A stretch of 64,000 bases of DNA from Parietaria judaica (taxonomy: Eukaryota; Streptophyta; Magnoliopsida; Rosales; Urticaceae), in NCBI GenBank assembly GCA_954871525.1, contig OX940861.1:9098842-9162841 (forward strand), read 5' to 3'. Made by a program: the position numbers and the translations under genes. The notes beneath the pieces were generated by a model that saw only the letters and a program-made list of their open reading frames with translations, was not told the origin of the DNA and searched no databases. Positions 12,131-24,460 of this stretch are shown in pieces; position 1 is the stretch's first letter, and each line of letters begins with the position of its first letter.

Positions 12131-13892
12131 CGACAGAACGGGTCGAATTCGATTTGAGAAATTAGGATGATTTTTCGAAGGCGTAGAAATCTGAACTGGG
12201 AAAACAACTCCACTGAGACGGGAGAGCCGGAGAAACGAAACTCGCCGGCTTTCGATCGATCCAATCTGTTAAACCCGGGATTAGGATTATTAAAAAAAAA
12301 AATCAAACACAGAACAAGCTTTTGGATATAATGGTTGGGGTTAGAGTAGATGGATCATGGAAGTGGTGATTCCTCTTCACTGTTTATTATTACTAGGCTT
12401 ATTTAGTTTTCTTTTTTATACCTTTTTTTTTTCTTAATTCTTTTGTTTTTGGATAAATTCTTTTGTAAGAAAAAAACTGTTTGAGCTCTCAGACAGTGAA
12501 CAGACAAATTTAGCTACACTTTCTTTCGAATCCTGACATTTGTTTTAATTTTTGAGTCAATTTCCTCAATTGTCTTCGTTGTTATTTAAGAGGTATTTTT
12601 TTGTACCTAATTGTAAATTTTCAGCATATTGTCTTTCTTAATCCAAATTGATACTACTTTGCCACGTGTCAAGGTTGTTTTCATATGTTGTGGATAGTTT
12701 GAATAGTATGACTATGACGTGTCACATGTGTCATATTTAGGGATGAAAAATTACAGCTGGCTGAGAGATTACGTCGGGTTTTGAATTTCAGGTAAGAAAA
12801 AACTTGAAGAAAATAAATAAATAAATAAAATGACATGTGTGATAGTGATATGCACAGGGTGAAAATGAAATGAACCGTTTAAAGAGGACAAAAGTGTCGG
12901 TCACTAAGGCCACTCAGAATCACACTCCACTTTTCCGACGCTTTAAAATCGCTTTTGTCATTTGATTTCGGTGTAGGAGAAAACAATTACTTACTTTAAT
13001 AAATAAATATATACAATTTTTCCGCTGCATATGATAATGTAATTGAATTAAATTAAATTTAATTGGCAGATGTGAATAATATGTGATGCTGCGAATGAGT
13101 TAATGTGATGTGGGTTTGGTGACGAACATAGAGTCACAGACAACACATGATATGGTCGTAAATTGGAAAGTTACATAGCAACTTATTTAATTTAATAAAT
13201 AAATTGGGGCTGCATTTGGTGGAGGAGTAATTGTGTGTGGTCCCTTGGAAAAGGGACATATGGATATGGGGTTTGGACCCCGACGCAGTGACCGTTGTGC
13301 CTGATTCCTTTTCTGATGTGTGAGAATCGGATATTTTTATCTTTGTGAATTCTATATAAGTCAGACAAAATCGGAAAAGTGCATGTCTTTCTTAAAATTA
13401 AAAATATGAGTGGGCAAATTTATAAAAAAAAATAAAAAAAAATCATTTGCATATATGTATATTGGATAGTGCTATGCGGTTTGTCTTAAAATTTAGTGGG
13501 AAGTGTTGGTAATGCCATTTAAGCCTTTCACTAGCAATTTAATAAGTAGGTAATGCACTAATGCTACAAATTATAATATCAATATGTGTCTAAATATTTT
13601 AAAGAATATTACAAAATATATTTACCATATAATGTTCATTTTTTTTAATGTCAGAAGAGGGCCCACAGGAGCAATTCCGTCTGTGTGGTTTGGTCAGTAA
13701 AGGAACCCAAATATTATTTGCATAGAACGGCTATAATAATTAATGGGCCTCTTCTTTCTTCTTTATTCTAAAGATTACACCCATACTTCGGTTCCCATTA
13801 TATGCATAGATTATATTTCATTACACTTGAAGTATTATTAAATAAAAATAAGTTAATTCCAATTTTATTTTTTATTTGCTCGAGTTAAATGA

Positions 13893-13936
<44 letters not shown>

Positions 13937-13999
13937 CGGTCAGTCAATGGTGCTCAAACATCAAATTTTGAACAAATGTGTAAAATTTATATAGTCTAG
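12131..13999. other. CSLC12 3' flank and AT-rich intergenic DNA
   Basis: The 3' untranslated region probably occupies the first few hundred bases (T-rich, with several AATAAA-like words by about 12810). The rest is AT-rich with no gene, and a (TA)n tract at about 13897-13931. Confidence 0.5.
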
Positions 14000-15627
14000 A
14001 AGGTTCGACTTTTCGTCGATTTTTGGCGATTTTCGGTCTTACCGGTAGTTATCGGTAAATATTCGGTCATACCAGTTATCGTTTTACGAATTTTTCGGCA
14101 AAAATCTCGAAAATCGATAACCTTTCTACCAGTCGATTTTTGCTATTTTCAGTGTAAAAATCTGGTACGTTTAGGTCAATTAAAAAAAATATTTTTTAGA
14201 GATTTTTTCGTTTTTTTCGACAGCCGACAACCAAATCTTATACGATTTTTGAGCTTACCAGTGGAAAACCTAGAATTTTCGGTCTTCTCGACAACCGACA
14301 ACTAAATCTTCTACGAAAACTTGATTTTCGGACTGGTAAGTTGCCAATTTTTCGACAAATTCTCATATTTTCACTGATTAATCGAATCTTGGCATAAGTT
14401 TCTAAAGTTTTGATTTATTCATTTTTAAACTGAATTTCTAGTAATTTTTTGTAATTTTTGGTAAATTAATGTCTTATAATGTTAAATCTATATGAATCAA
14501 TCATTTCTTCTTTGATATATACTCATTTATACAATTTTTAGGGCATTTTCACGAGTTCAAATATAAAGAGTTAGTTTCATATGAGATTTATGTTTAGAAA
14601 TGAGTAAAGATTGGAACTTTATCATCTTTTTTTTTTTTTTTGCATTCTTATGAATATTTTTTTATGAAAACATGTTTTGATGACTTATTTTATAACTATT
14701 TTGTTAGATTTAGGTTGAATTCGGATTATTATGCTTGTTAGGCAAAAGTATATAAAGTTTTGAATTTAGGAATTTACTAGAAATGTACATATTTTGCTAT
14801 GATTTGTTGATTGTATAGGGGTCAAAATATTATAGTTACTAAGAAATATGAATGTTTGAGCTTTTGAGCTCTTGAATTTTCAGATTACAAAGCTTTATTG
14901 TGTAAAAAGTCTATAAATTCATATTTTTTAATTTTTGAAGTAATTCATTCAATTTTTTTTATGTTTCTATTTCATTAATTATTTATTGAAATTTCATTAA
15001 TTATTTATTGAAATATTAATCTGTGATTTTGGTATAATTTTTTTTTTGCATATTTGAGCTTAATTCGGATTTTCTTATAATTGCGACAAAAGTCTTCTAA
15101 GTTTATCTTTTGTGATTTGTGAGGTAATCTATTCATTTTTTGTGTGTGTTTTACTGATTAAATATTCTTTAAAATAATAATATGAGATTTTAGTGTAACT
15201 TATTTTCAGATTTGAGCTTAATTTGAATTTTCTCATAATTGCGGCAAAAGTCTTCTAAGTTTATGTGATGGAATTATACGTGTTTGTGTATGATTTTATT
15301 TATATATGTTTGTGTATGATATTATTTTTATATCATGACATGCTATTAGATAATAGAATAGAATCAATAATTATCATGACATGCTTTTATTTTTGGTATT
15401 TTTAACACACTATTTTAAAATTGGGCAAATATAAGCTAAAAAATATTTTATAAGTTTTCTGTTGAAAAGTATCGAAAAGTGTCGATAAACCGTCGATAGT
15501 CATCGAAAAGTGTCGGTAATCGGTAAGCTACAGTATTATAAGTTTTCTGTCGGTAATCGGTAAGTTATTGAAAAATCCGTCGAAAACGGCACGCGATTTA
15601 TCGGCAAATTCGGTAAGTTTAACCTTG
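14000..15627. mobile_element. Non-autonomous TIR element with TCGGTAA subterminal repeats
   Basis: The left end AAGGTTCGACTTTTCGTCG and the reverse complement of the right end, CAAGGTTAAACTTACCG, form an imperfect inverted repeat. Within about 250 bases of each end are many copies of TTATCGGTAA/TTACCG-like words on both strands, while the centre is plain AT-rich DNA. The word GTCTAG flanks both sides (13994-13999 and 15628-15633), consistent with part of a target duplication. Terminal layout resembles hAT elements. No coding sequence is seen. Boundaries are inferred. Confidence 0.6.
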
Positions 15628-16175
15628 GTCTAGGTCTAGATGCTTGCATATAATAATTTTGTGTGTGTATCGCTTTGATTTGTTATACAATAATATATTA
15701 TGACCCATGAGTTTGAGAAATAAAATAAGCTAATGAAACCATTCATGAGTCATGACCCAAATAAATAAATAAATGCAAAACAATGACATTTCTTAAAGTC
15801 AAGTGAATTAGCTCATTAAGTGGTCAATTTCAAAAGTCTAAATGGCTTCTCATATAATACGAAGTTGTGAACTGTGAGTTTGTCATTGTTTTTGTAATAT
15901 AAATACGCGAATGGGCCCAAATGATACCAACACATCAAACATTTAGGTGATTGCTAAGAAACTTCATATATTTATACATTACTATGTGTAAACTTTATAT
16001 TCGGTCTCACATCAATCATGTTATAAAAAATGAAGGAAATAATGAGGCGGTTAAGTTTGTAAAAGATGATTGTACTACATATTGTTGACAAGGTAAGTTT
16101 AATAATTAAAAACAAAAACTACAGAATCAGATTACGTATGTGTAAAATTTCTAATATTAGATCATTGGTTATAAG
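15628..16175. other. AT-rich spacer between two related elements
   Basis: No gene or structure that I can support. Confidence 0.5.
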
Positions 16176-17505
16176 CAAGGATTTGAATGCCGAACTTTGC
16201 CGAAAAATCGTTTGCCGTTATCGACGGAGTAATCCTTTACCTATGGATTTATCGATGGAAAACTTATAAAAATTATCGTTTGCCGTTATCGAAACTTATC
16301 GAACTTGTCGATAGATTAATCGGTTATCGATGGATTTATCGATGGAAAACCTATAAAACATTTTCATACATATTTTACACTAAAAACATAACATAAAACA
16401 CTAATGATGAGAAAATACTAATGATGGGCTACTTACTCACACTCACTTTTTGATTTACAATTTTACATAATATATATCCCTATTTTATTTCTATTTTGCA
16501 ATTAAAATTATACATATCATTATTTAAAATAACAATTATTCTATAGAAGTAAATTATAATAACAACTATTATTTACAAGTTATAAATTGTAAGTCAAAAT
16601 GTTCTCTTTAATTATTTAGTATTAAACAAAATATGAATTTTTGATAAATTTTGCAAAAAAAAATCAAAGTCATATTTCACCAAAATAAAATATTTGAAAC
16701 CCATCAATTATCAATTGTATAAAACCTGCCCAATTGATGTTATATAAAAAATTTGAAGAACTAACTCATTTTAACAAATATACTAAAAATAGGTACTTTT
16801 GCCGCAATAATTGAAAAACGTCAAATTAAAAAAGAAATTATCTCAAAGTCACAGTTTATAAATTATATAGAATGTTATAAAATAAAACTACACCAATTTT
16901 TTTGATTAAATAGCTTAACTTAACTGATTTCTGATACATAATAACTTTTGCCGCAATAAGTTCACAATTTGAAAAAACGTCAAACTAAAAAAAATAATAT
17001 GTCAACCTCATAGTTTATAAATTATATAAATTTTTATAAAACGAAATTACATCAAACAAATTGAAAATATACCTTAAGTTCAACAATTTCCGAAACATGT
17101 GTACTTTTGCCATAATAAATAGATATTTCGGAAAAACATCAAATTACAAAAAAAAAATTATGTCAAACATACGGTTTTCTAATAACATACGAAGTTAATA
17201 AATGAAATTACATCAAAAGAGTTCAAAATATAGCTCAAGTTCAATAATTTTTTAAAAATAAGTACATTTGCCGCTATTATATAAAATTTGGCGAAAAGTC
17301 CCTAACTTTTCCATATTTCAGCGAAAAGTCCCTAACTTTTTGAGAATTTGCACTTGAAAACCTTGAGCGAAAAGTACCTTGTTTTTCGACCCAAAAAATC
17401 GCGAAAACCATAAAACGACAACGATTAAGGGAGAAAAGTTATCGATGAAGGCCATTTCAGCGATTTTTCGAGCAAAAATTTTCCGATATTCGCGAAATTC
17501 GATTG
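16176..17505. mobile_element. Second non-autonomous element with TTATCGA/GCCGAA subterminal repeats
   Basis: It begins CAAGGATTTGAATGCCGAAC and carries repeats of ATCGTTTGCCGTTATCGA and TTATCGATGGA near the left end, the same vocabulary as the element at 14000-15627. The 12-bp word ATTGGTTATAAG is present on both sides (16164-16175 and 17506-17517). The right end holds GCGAAAAGTCCCTAACTTTT twice in tandem (about 17292-17341). The middle contains AT-rich imperfect repeats of ACTTTTGCCGCAATAA. No coding capacity. Confidence 0.5.
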
Positions 17506-17853
17506 ATTGGTTATAAGGGCTTTGAGAGATTGCTTATTATTTTCTTCCACCAAACTCAAGTTGGATGGTTAAAGCGAGAAACTTGGGCATCGAAACTCCA
17601 TTGACAAACTCGTAGTCGGGGAATCCGCAGGGCGAAAATCTCATTTGCGCTAGCAACGATCTCGAGATAAATTCTGTCATTTATCTCATAAATGTTCAAA
17701 AAAATTATCTAGCAACATTAAGACCACTTGCGAAACGGGTACATAATGTGTTTTCCGGCTGCCAGAGAGGACGGAGGACTATACCCAACTTCCTACGTCT
17801 TAGCGCCTAAATTCCTAAACAATCACCAACTATAACCATTATATATTCCCTTA

Positions 17854-18663
17854 TGTTGGGGCCTTTTGCCAAGGCCCAGCCCAAGAATGGTGCCTCACGC
17901 GCACAAACGACAATCCACAACACCAACGACTCACTTCAGACACTCCATGTCCTACGAGGTAAGAAACGACACGAACAGGTAAGTGTTTCGAATTTTATTC
18001 CAATCTCGAATTAGGGTTTCGATTACATTCACACTTTCACTCTCTCTCTCTATCTTTCTCCTTCTCTCTCTAACCTCTCGCCGCTCTGCTAGGGTTTGCG
18101 AGTCCCCGCCACACACGTCGGAGCTCTGGTGGCTTCCCGCACCAAATCCAGTCTCCGACGACTATCTGAAGCTCGTGCAACAATGGCGTCCTCCTCGCAT
18201 GCACCACTTGAGGGCGAGAAACTTCCTGAGGAGATCGAGCTGCTCGATGAGGATGACTGCACTCCTGAAGAAGACTGGACAATCATCTTCTTCCCCAACG
18301 ACGAGTGCGTCGCGATCCCGACCAAGACAGAGCCTGAGGTGTGCCGTAGAATCCACCGAAAGAAGAAGGTACCCTCCGATTTCGATCTTCTCCTCTTGTT
18401 CTTTCTTTCTGAATATAGGGCACAGAGTAGTTAGGAATCACACTCTGAGAGTGTGTCTGGTTGAATATATTGTACGAACTTTCCTTAGGGCTTTTTTCAT
18501 GCAGGATCCCCAACTGATTTTCTTCTTCTCTTTTAATCTGTTTTTTTAACTGATTCTGTTATCTGGGTTGTCTTCAGGTAACTTGACGTTGACTGACAGT
18601 CAACGTCCCTCATTAGATGGTGATTGAAGGCTGGACACTGAAGCTCACAGTCGGGGACTAACA
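17854..18663. mobile_element. LTR-like block (TG...CA) carrying a gene-like exon
   Basis: Starts TGTTGGGGCC and ends GGGGACTAACA, with near-identical 5-bp flanks CCTTA (before) and CCCTA (after). It could be a solo LTR or a small non-autonomous retroelement. The interior reads like the 5' end of a plant gene: a CT-rich leader (18030-18090) followed by an ATG with a strongly coding frame. Terminal repeats within the block were not seen. The classification is tentative. Confidence 0.35.
18183..18371 (+). CDS. Hypothetical protein exon or captured gene fragment
   Basis: The ATG at 18183 follows a CT-rich leader. The frame encodes an acidic stretch (EEIELLDEDD, PEEDW), then IIFFPNDECVAIPT and a basic end RRIHRKKK. 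The codon use is GC-rich and looks coding, unlike the surrounding DNA. A plausible splice donor (AAG|GTACCC) lies at 18371-18372; the open frame otherwise runs on to 18434. I do not recognise the family. It may be a real small gene with further exons, a fragment captured by the LTR-like block around it, or a decayed gene. Confidence 0.35.
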
Positions 18664-18943
18664 CCCTATTTGTTGAAAAAGAAATATACATTATCATATT
18701 CACAAATAATAAATATAAGCCAGTTAAGTTTTCGTGCTTCGAACACTAAAGAAGCAATGCTGACATATGCTTCATTCACACATGATAAACAAATCACGAT
18801 CATTTAACCAACTATCTCTATTTAACAAGATGTAAAAGATAATATTAACAAATTTTATGTTAATTGAATGAAATAAATGCGCAACAAATTCAATAATTAA
18901 TTAAATGTTTGCTCAGCTTTTATGTTCGTTTTATTAAGGTTTA

Positions 18944-19814
18944 TGTTATGGGTATTTTTCGGAGCCTAAAAATGTTAAGGCCCAGCCCAATAAACACATT
19001 AAAAAAGGCTCAAACGCCAAACGCCCACGAAGGCAATCCGGGTCCGCCCCGAAAAAGTCAACTCTGACCAGACTCAGAAAAGTCAACGAGACCCGCCCTG
19101 ATAAAGTCAACTCAAAACCGACTTGAGAATACTAATGCGGGATCTATTTCGAAAACATGCTTTTAGGGGTCGTTACGACCCCTAATTAGGGGTCGCTGCG
19201 ACCCCTAATAAAAAAAGTATGAATTTAGGGGTCGTAGAGACCCCTAAAGATGAAAGCATGGTTTTAGGGGTCGCTACGACCCCTAAAACATAAACCGTGC
19301 CTTATGACCCCTAATTAGCGGTCGCTACGACCCCTAAAGAAAAAAAAAACATGGTTTTAGGGGTCGCAACGACCCCTAAAACATAAACCGTGCCTTACGA
19401 CCCCTAATTAGGGGTCGCTACGACCCTTAAAACATAAAACGTGCCTTACGATCCCTAATTAGGGGTCGATACGACCTCTTAGGGGTCGCACGGGGCTCTC
19501 TATAAATACGAAAGCCCCCTACCTCATTCGGTAAGCTTTCTCAAGCCAAAAAACCTCTGCTCGCCATTCTCTCTTCCCGATCTTAAAGTACTCGATTAAT
19601 GTTGAGCGTCGGAGCGAGCGACAGAGGTCCCCCCCCTCTGCCCTCCTCGGGAGTTCACGTTTTTTACACTCTTTGCAGGAGCGGAAACAGAGGCGGAATA
19701 TCAAAGGCGAGGAAAGGAGCTTCAAGGCCTTCGTGGCCATCGCGCGGTCATTGGGCCCGGCCCAAAACGAAGTTATGGGCCGCTTTTCACGTTGATCCAA
19801 AAACGGCATTAACA
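18944..19814 (+). repeat. 5' LTR of the non-autonomous retrotransposon
   Basis: Contains about eight hairpin-forming units of the type TTAGGGGTCG-n3-CGACCCCTAA between 19163 and 19490, followed directly by a TATA box (TATAAATA, 19501-19508) and an about 300-bp leader that ends GTTGATCCAAAAACGGCATTAACA. The layout suggests promoter-proximal palindromes. Confidence 0.88.
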
Positions 19815-21779
19815 TTTGACGCTAGAAAGAGGGGGCCCGAAAAGTTCAACCTCGGAGTCCCTCTAGCAAAATTTCATTCAAATTCATTCTCCACTACTTA
19901 GGCGTGCAGGAAAAGGAGCACGTATGGCGAAAGACGCTTAGGCGATGAAATATGCTTAGGTGACGAATACGCTTAAGGAATTGACGCCATCGCATAGGAG
20001 TTCCTCGGCAAAGACGGGAAGCCCGGCGAGAGCAAAAATCCAAGACCTGAGAATCATTCATCGCACGTAACATCCTATTTGCCAAAAGGCGATCCATCGC
20101 GCGCTAAAGGATTCAACGTCAAGGACGGGAGCCCAGCGGGAGCAAAAAAGCCAAGATCGGAGCTACCTGTCGCACGTAATCTCACGTTTGCCACGGGCAA
20201 TCCAAGACGCGCTTAAGGAGTCAACGCCATAGCAAAAGAAGTCCTCCACAAACACAGGAACCTGGCGGGAGTAAAAAGACAAGATTCAGAGCCAGCGTAA
20301 CGGGAAAACCCGGAGACACGACAACGGCCCTCCACGGAAAACGGCCTTAAGAGACCTCAAGTCAAGCCTCACTCTTTGTCGTCTAACGACTACAAGTCCA
20401 ATCTCGATCGGCTCTCGAACATGAAAATAAACGACAATAGCGTGTGCTCTCCATTTGATGACTCTCCAGTTCTCCAGACCCATTTTCGGTCACCTCAGAC
20501 GAACAAGCTCGCAAATCGAGAAACAAGTCACGCGCTGCCGACAAGACCTCCGGAAAGCCACCCAATCCCCGGAGTCATCGCCAACACCGTTGCCCGATCG
20601 GAGTTCACCGAAGGTCGTCCGAGCTCGGCTCTCTATTACCTCGTGAACTAGATCCCACGACGAGGGATACTCCACGTGCCACCATCGCCGAGACGGCCCC
20701 ATCGCTCTGCCTCAAGAATCCGGTGGCTATCCGCCACTGCCGTGCCCTTCATCGAGAGAAACCGAGGGCAAAAGCACCCTTAGCCATCAACGGAACTGCC
20801 CAACGTTCACGTACCCAGAGCTGCGGCCAACCGCCACCACGGCGTTGCTTCGGCCTCGATGGAAAAAGCTATGGGCACTACTCCTCACGTCTCCGTTGTC
20901 GAGCATACCTGCAAATGCCGCCACAATCAAGGGCGACTCCCCAGCTCCTCCTCAAACGCCAACGATCCTAAGGCGACCTCCCTGCGCGCCTCCTCCACCA
21001 GCGGCGGCGCCACCACCCCGCAACGGAAGTCTGATACTTCGCCATTGCGGTCGCTCTCCATTCCGCGCTCAACCACCAAGAAGGAATCCCGATCGACATC
21101 GCCGATCCTCGGAAGCATCGAGTCTGAGTTTGGGGCCTCTGCGCGCGCCGGAGAGCTCCGAACGCCATCAATGGAGTCGCCTCCTCTTTCGCCGTCGTCG
21201 CTGCGTCTGAGGTCGCCTCTACCAAACGCCGACGAGCTCGCGAGCCTCCACAGCCCGCCTATCTCGCGCGAAGGAGCTCCACCGTCTGCGGGCTCGCCAA
21301 AGAACGCCGTGCTCATCACGGCAAGGCTCATCGACGGCGAATCCCTGGCGGCAGGAGCGAGAGGACGCCTGAGGGAGAAAACGAAGAAGAGGAAGAAAAG
21401 AAAACAAAGGAGGAGAAAGGGAGGGGTCGAAGGAGAAAAGAAAGAAAGAAAAAGAAAAAAAAAAACCGCTGATCGTCGAAGGAGGAAGGAGGAAAGAAGA
21501 GAAAAAGGAAAATAAAAAAAGAATATATATATATATATCAAAGAAATAAAACGTGGAGATAACAATCAGATACTAAAATATAAATACAAATTGTATATAT
21601 TTAAGTAAGAAAAAAAAATTATATATGTATATTAGTATGTATACATATTTATAAAGTACCCATATTTTCGGGGAAAGCGTGAAACTCCACAACGGTCAGA
21701 GTCATGTTCACGAAAATGAAGACAAAGACCCGATGTGGGCAAATAGGACATTCGAGGACCGAATTACGAAAATGACGTC

Positions 21780-23180
21780 AAAGATTCCGAATCAAGAAAA
21801 AATCGACGAACAAAGTCCGAAACTCGAAGACGACGCCGAAGGCTCATCAGGGAGAGACGACGGTCATAGTCCGAAGCCCGACTACGATGCCAGAGGCTCA
21901 TCAGGGAAAAATCAACGGACAAAGTCTGATACCCGACGACGACGCCCAAGGCTCATCAGGGCGAGACGACGGCCAAAGCCCGAAGACGACGCTAAAGGCT
22001 CATCAGGGAAAGACGACAGTCAAAGTCCAAAACCCGACGACGACGCCAAATGCTCATCAGGGCGAGACGATGACCAAAGTCCAAAGTCCGAAGCCCGAAG
22101 ACCACGCTAAAGGCGCATCAGGGAAAGACGACAGAAAAAGTTTGATACCCAACGACGACGCCGAAGGCTCATTAGGAAAAATCAATGGACAAAAGTTCAA
22201 AATCCGACGACGACGTCGAAGGCTCATCTGGGAAAAATCAACGGACAAAGTCCGATACCAGACGACGACGCCGGAGAATCATCATGATAAATCAACAGAC
22301 AAAGTCTGATACCCGACGGCGACACCAAAGGCTCATCAGGGAAAGATGACAGACAAAGTCCGATACCCAACGACGACGCCAAAGGCTCATCAGGGCGAGA
22401 CGACAACCAAAGTCCAAAGTCCGAAGCCCGAAGACGACGCTAAAGGCTCATCAGGGAAAGACGACAGACAAAGTCCGATACCCAACGACGACGTCGGAGG
22501 CTCATTAGGGAAAATCAACGAACAAAGTCCGAAACCCGAAGACGACGCCGAAGGCTCATCAGGGAGAGACGACGGTCATAATCCGAAGCCCGACGACGAT
22601 GCCAGAGGCTCATCAGGGAAAAATCAACGGACAAAGTCTAATACCCGACGACGACGCCCAAGGCTCATCAGGGCGAGACGACGCTAAAGGCTAATCAGGG
22701 AAAGACGACAGTCAAAGTCCAAAACCCGACGACGAAGCCAAAGGCTCATCAGGTCGAGACGACGACCAAAGTCCAAAGTCCGAAGCCCTAAGACCACGCT
22801 AAAGGCGCATCAGGGAAAGATGACAGAAAAAGTCCGATACCCAACGACGACGCCGAAGGCTCATTAGGAAAATCAACGAACAAAAGTTCAAAATCCGACG
22901 ACGACGTCGAAGACTCATCTGGGAAAAATCAACGGACAAAGTCCGATACCAGACGACGACGCCGGAGAATCATCATGATAAATCAACAGACAAAGCTTGA
23001 CCACGACCACGACCAAAGTCCGAAGTCCACGACCAAAGGCTCATCAGGGCGAGACCACGACCACGACCAAAGTCCGAAGTCCGAAGCCTGAAGATGACGC
23101 CAAAGGCTTATCAGGGAAAGATGACAGACAAAATCAGAAAGCACGAAGAAGAAGTCAAAGGCTAGGTAAAAAATAAAGAG
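21780..23180. repeat. GACGAC-rich minisatellite with higher-order duplication
   Basis: Units of roughly 55-65 bases built from GACGACGCCnAAGGCTCATCAGGG and GACAAAGTCCGA-like words. A longer period of about 700 bases is superimposed: the segment from 21807 reappears from 22519 (offset 712), and the word AATCATCATGATAAATCAAC at about 22277 recurs at 22968 (offset 691). ORFs across it encode only repeats rich in D, G, S and K and are frame-shifted between units, so I do not treat them as a gene. Confidence 0.85.
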
Positions 23181-23242
23181 ATCAAACAAAACTGACGATC
23201 AAAGTCTGAACTAAAAGAAGATTGTCGAAGCACAAAAAGCCT

Positions 23243-24250
23243 GAGAAAGGCCAGTTCTTAACCCCGCCGACTCAGGAAACAAAATTTCCGAGAAAGGCCG
23301 GGTCTTAACCCCGCCGACTCAGACGATAAAAAGTCCGAGAAGGGCCAGGTCTTAACCCCGCCGACTAAGGAAACAAAATGTCCGAGAAAGGCCGGGTCTT
23401 AACCCCGCGACTCAGGCAACAAAAAGTCCGAGAAAGGCCGGGTCTTAACCCCGCCGACTCAGGCAACAAAAAGTCCGAAAAAGGCCGGGTCTTAACCCCG
23501 CCAACTCAGACAACAAAAAGTCCGAGAAAGACCGGGTCTTAACCCCGCCGACTCGGGCAAAATAAGTATGAGAAAGGCAGGATCTTAATCCCACCGACTC
23601 AGGCACAAAAGACCGAGAAACGCCGGATCTTAATCCCGCTAACTCAGGCACAAAGACCGAGAAATGCCGGATCTTAATCCCGCTAACTCAGGCACAAAGA
23701 CTAAGAAAGGTGGGATCGTAATCTCGCCGACTCAGGCAAAATAAGACCGAGAAAGGCCGGAGTTTAATCCCACCTACTCAGGCAAATAAGACCGAGACAG
23801 GCTGGATCTTAATCCAACCGACTCAGGCAACAAAGACCGAGAAAGGCCGGATCATAATCCCACCGACTCAGGCAAAATAAGACCAAGAAAGGCCGGATCT
23901 TAATCCCGCCGACTCAGAATATTAGGACCGAGAAAGGCCGGATCAATCTCGCCGACTCAGGCAAAATAAAATCGAGAAAAGCCGGATCTTAATCCCGTCG
24001 ACTCAGGCAAAATAAGCTCGAGAAAGGCAGGATCTTAATCCCACCGACTCAAGCACAAAAGACCGAGAAACGCCGGATCTTAATCCCGCTAACTTAGGCA
24101 CAAAGACCGAGAAACGCCGGATCTTAATCCCGCTAACTCAGGCACAAAGACCAAGAAAGGTGGGATCGTAATCTCGCCGACTCAGGCAAAATAAGACCGA
24201 GAAAGGCCGGATTGTAATCCTGCCGACTCAGAGAAAATAAGACCGAGAAG
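23243..24250. repeat. 47-bp tandem array (about 21 units)
   Basis: The unit is close to GAGAAAGGCCGGATCTTAA followed by TCCCGCCGACTCAGGCAAAATAAGACC. Spacing of the GAGAAAGGCC word is 47 bases in the best units (23243, 23290, 23337). Left-hand units read CTTAACCCCGCCG and right-hand ones CTTAATCCCGCCG/CTAAC, so the array has two sequence subtypes arranged in blocks. Confidence 0.88.
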
Positions 24251-24460
24251 TAAGACGCTCAAGTGCGAAACTCGGCAAAATTACTAAAAGATAAGACGCT
24301 AAGGCGCAAAGACCGGAAAAGTAAGACGCTAAGGCGCGAAATTCGGACTGAGATGACTTGGCCCGAGAAAACAAAGCTCTTCGTGAGCACCAACCAATTT
24401 TCAAGAAGAGGACTTAAAGTTTCTCGCAAGATTAAATCTCCCAAGAAACTGGGGGGTTAA

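Noticed and set aside
20859..21565. Opposite-strand ORFs of 218 and 212 codons inside the non-autonomous LTR element
   Set aside because: Low-complexity, GA/CT-biased, no domain; openness follows from base composition, and both strands are open at once.
21679..22687. Repetitive D/G/S/K-rich ORFs in the minisatellite
   Set aside because: Frames change between repeat units and no start, domain or codon bias supports a protein.
23243..24250. Regular repeats resembling a CRISPR array
   Set aside because: The 47-bp units are contiguous with no unique spacers, and the context is a plant retrotransposon.
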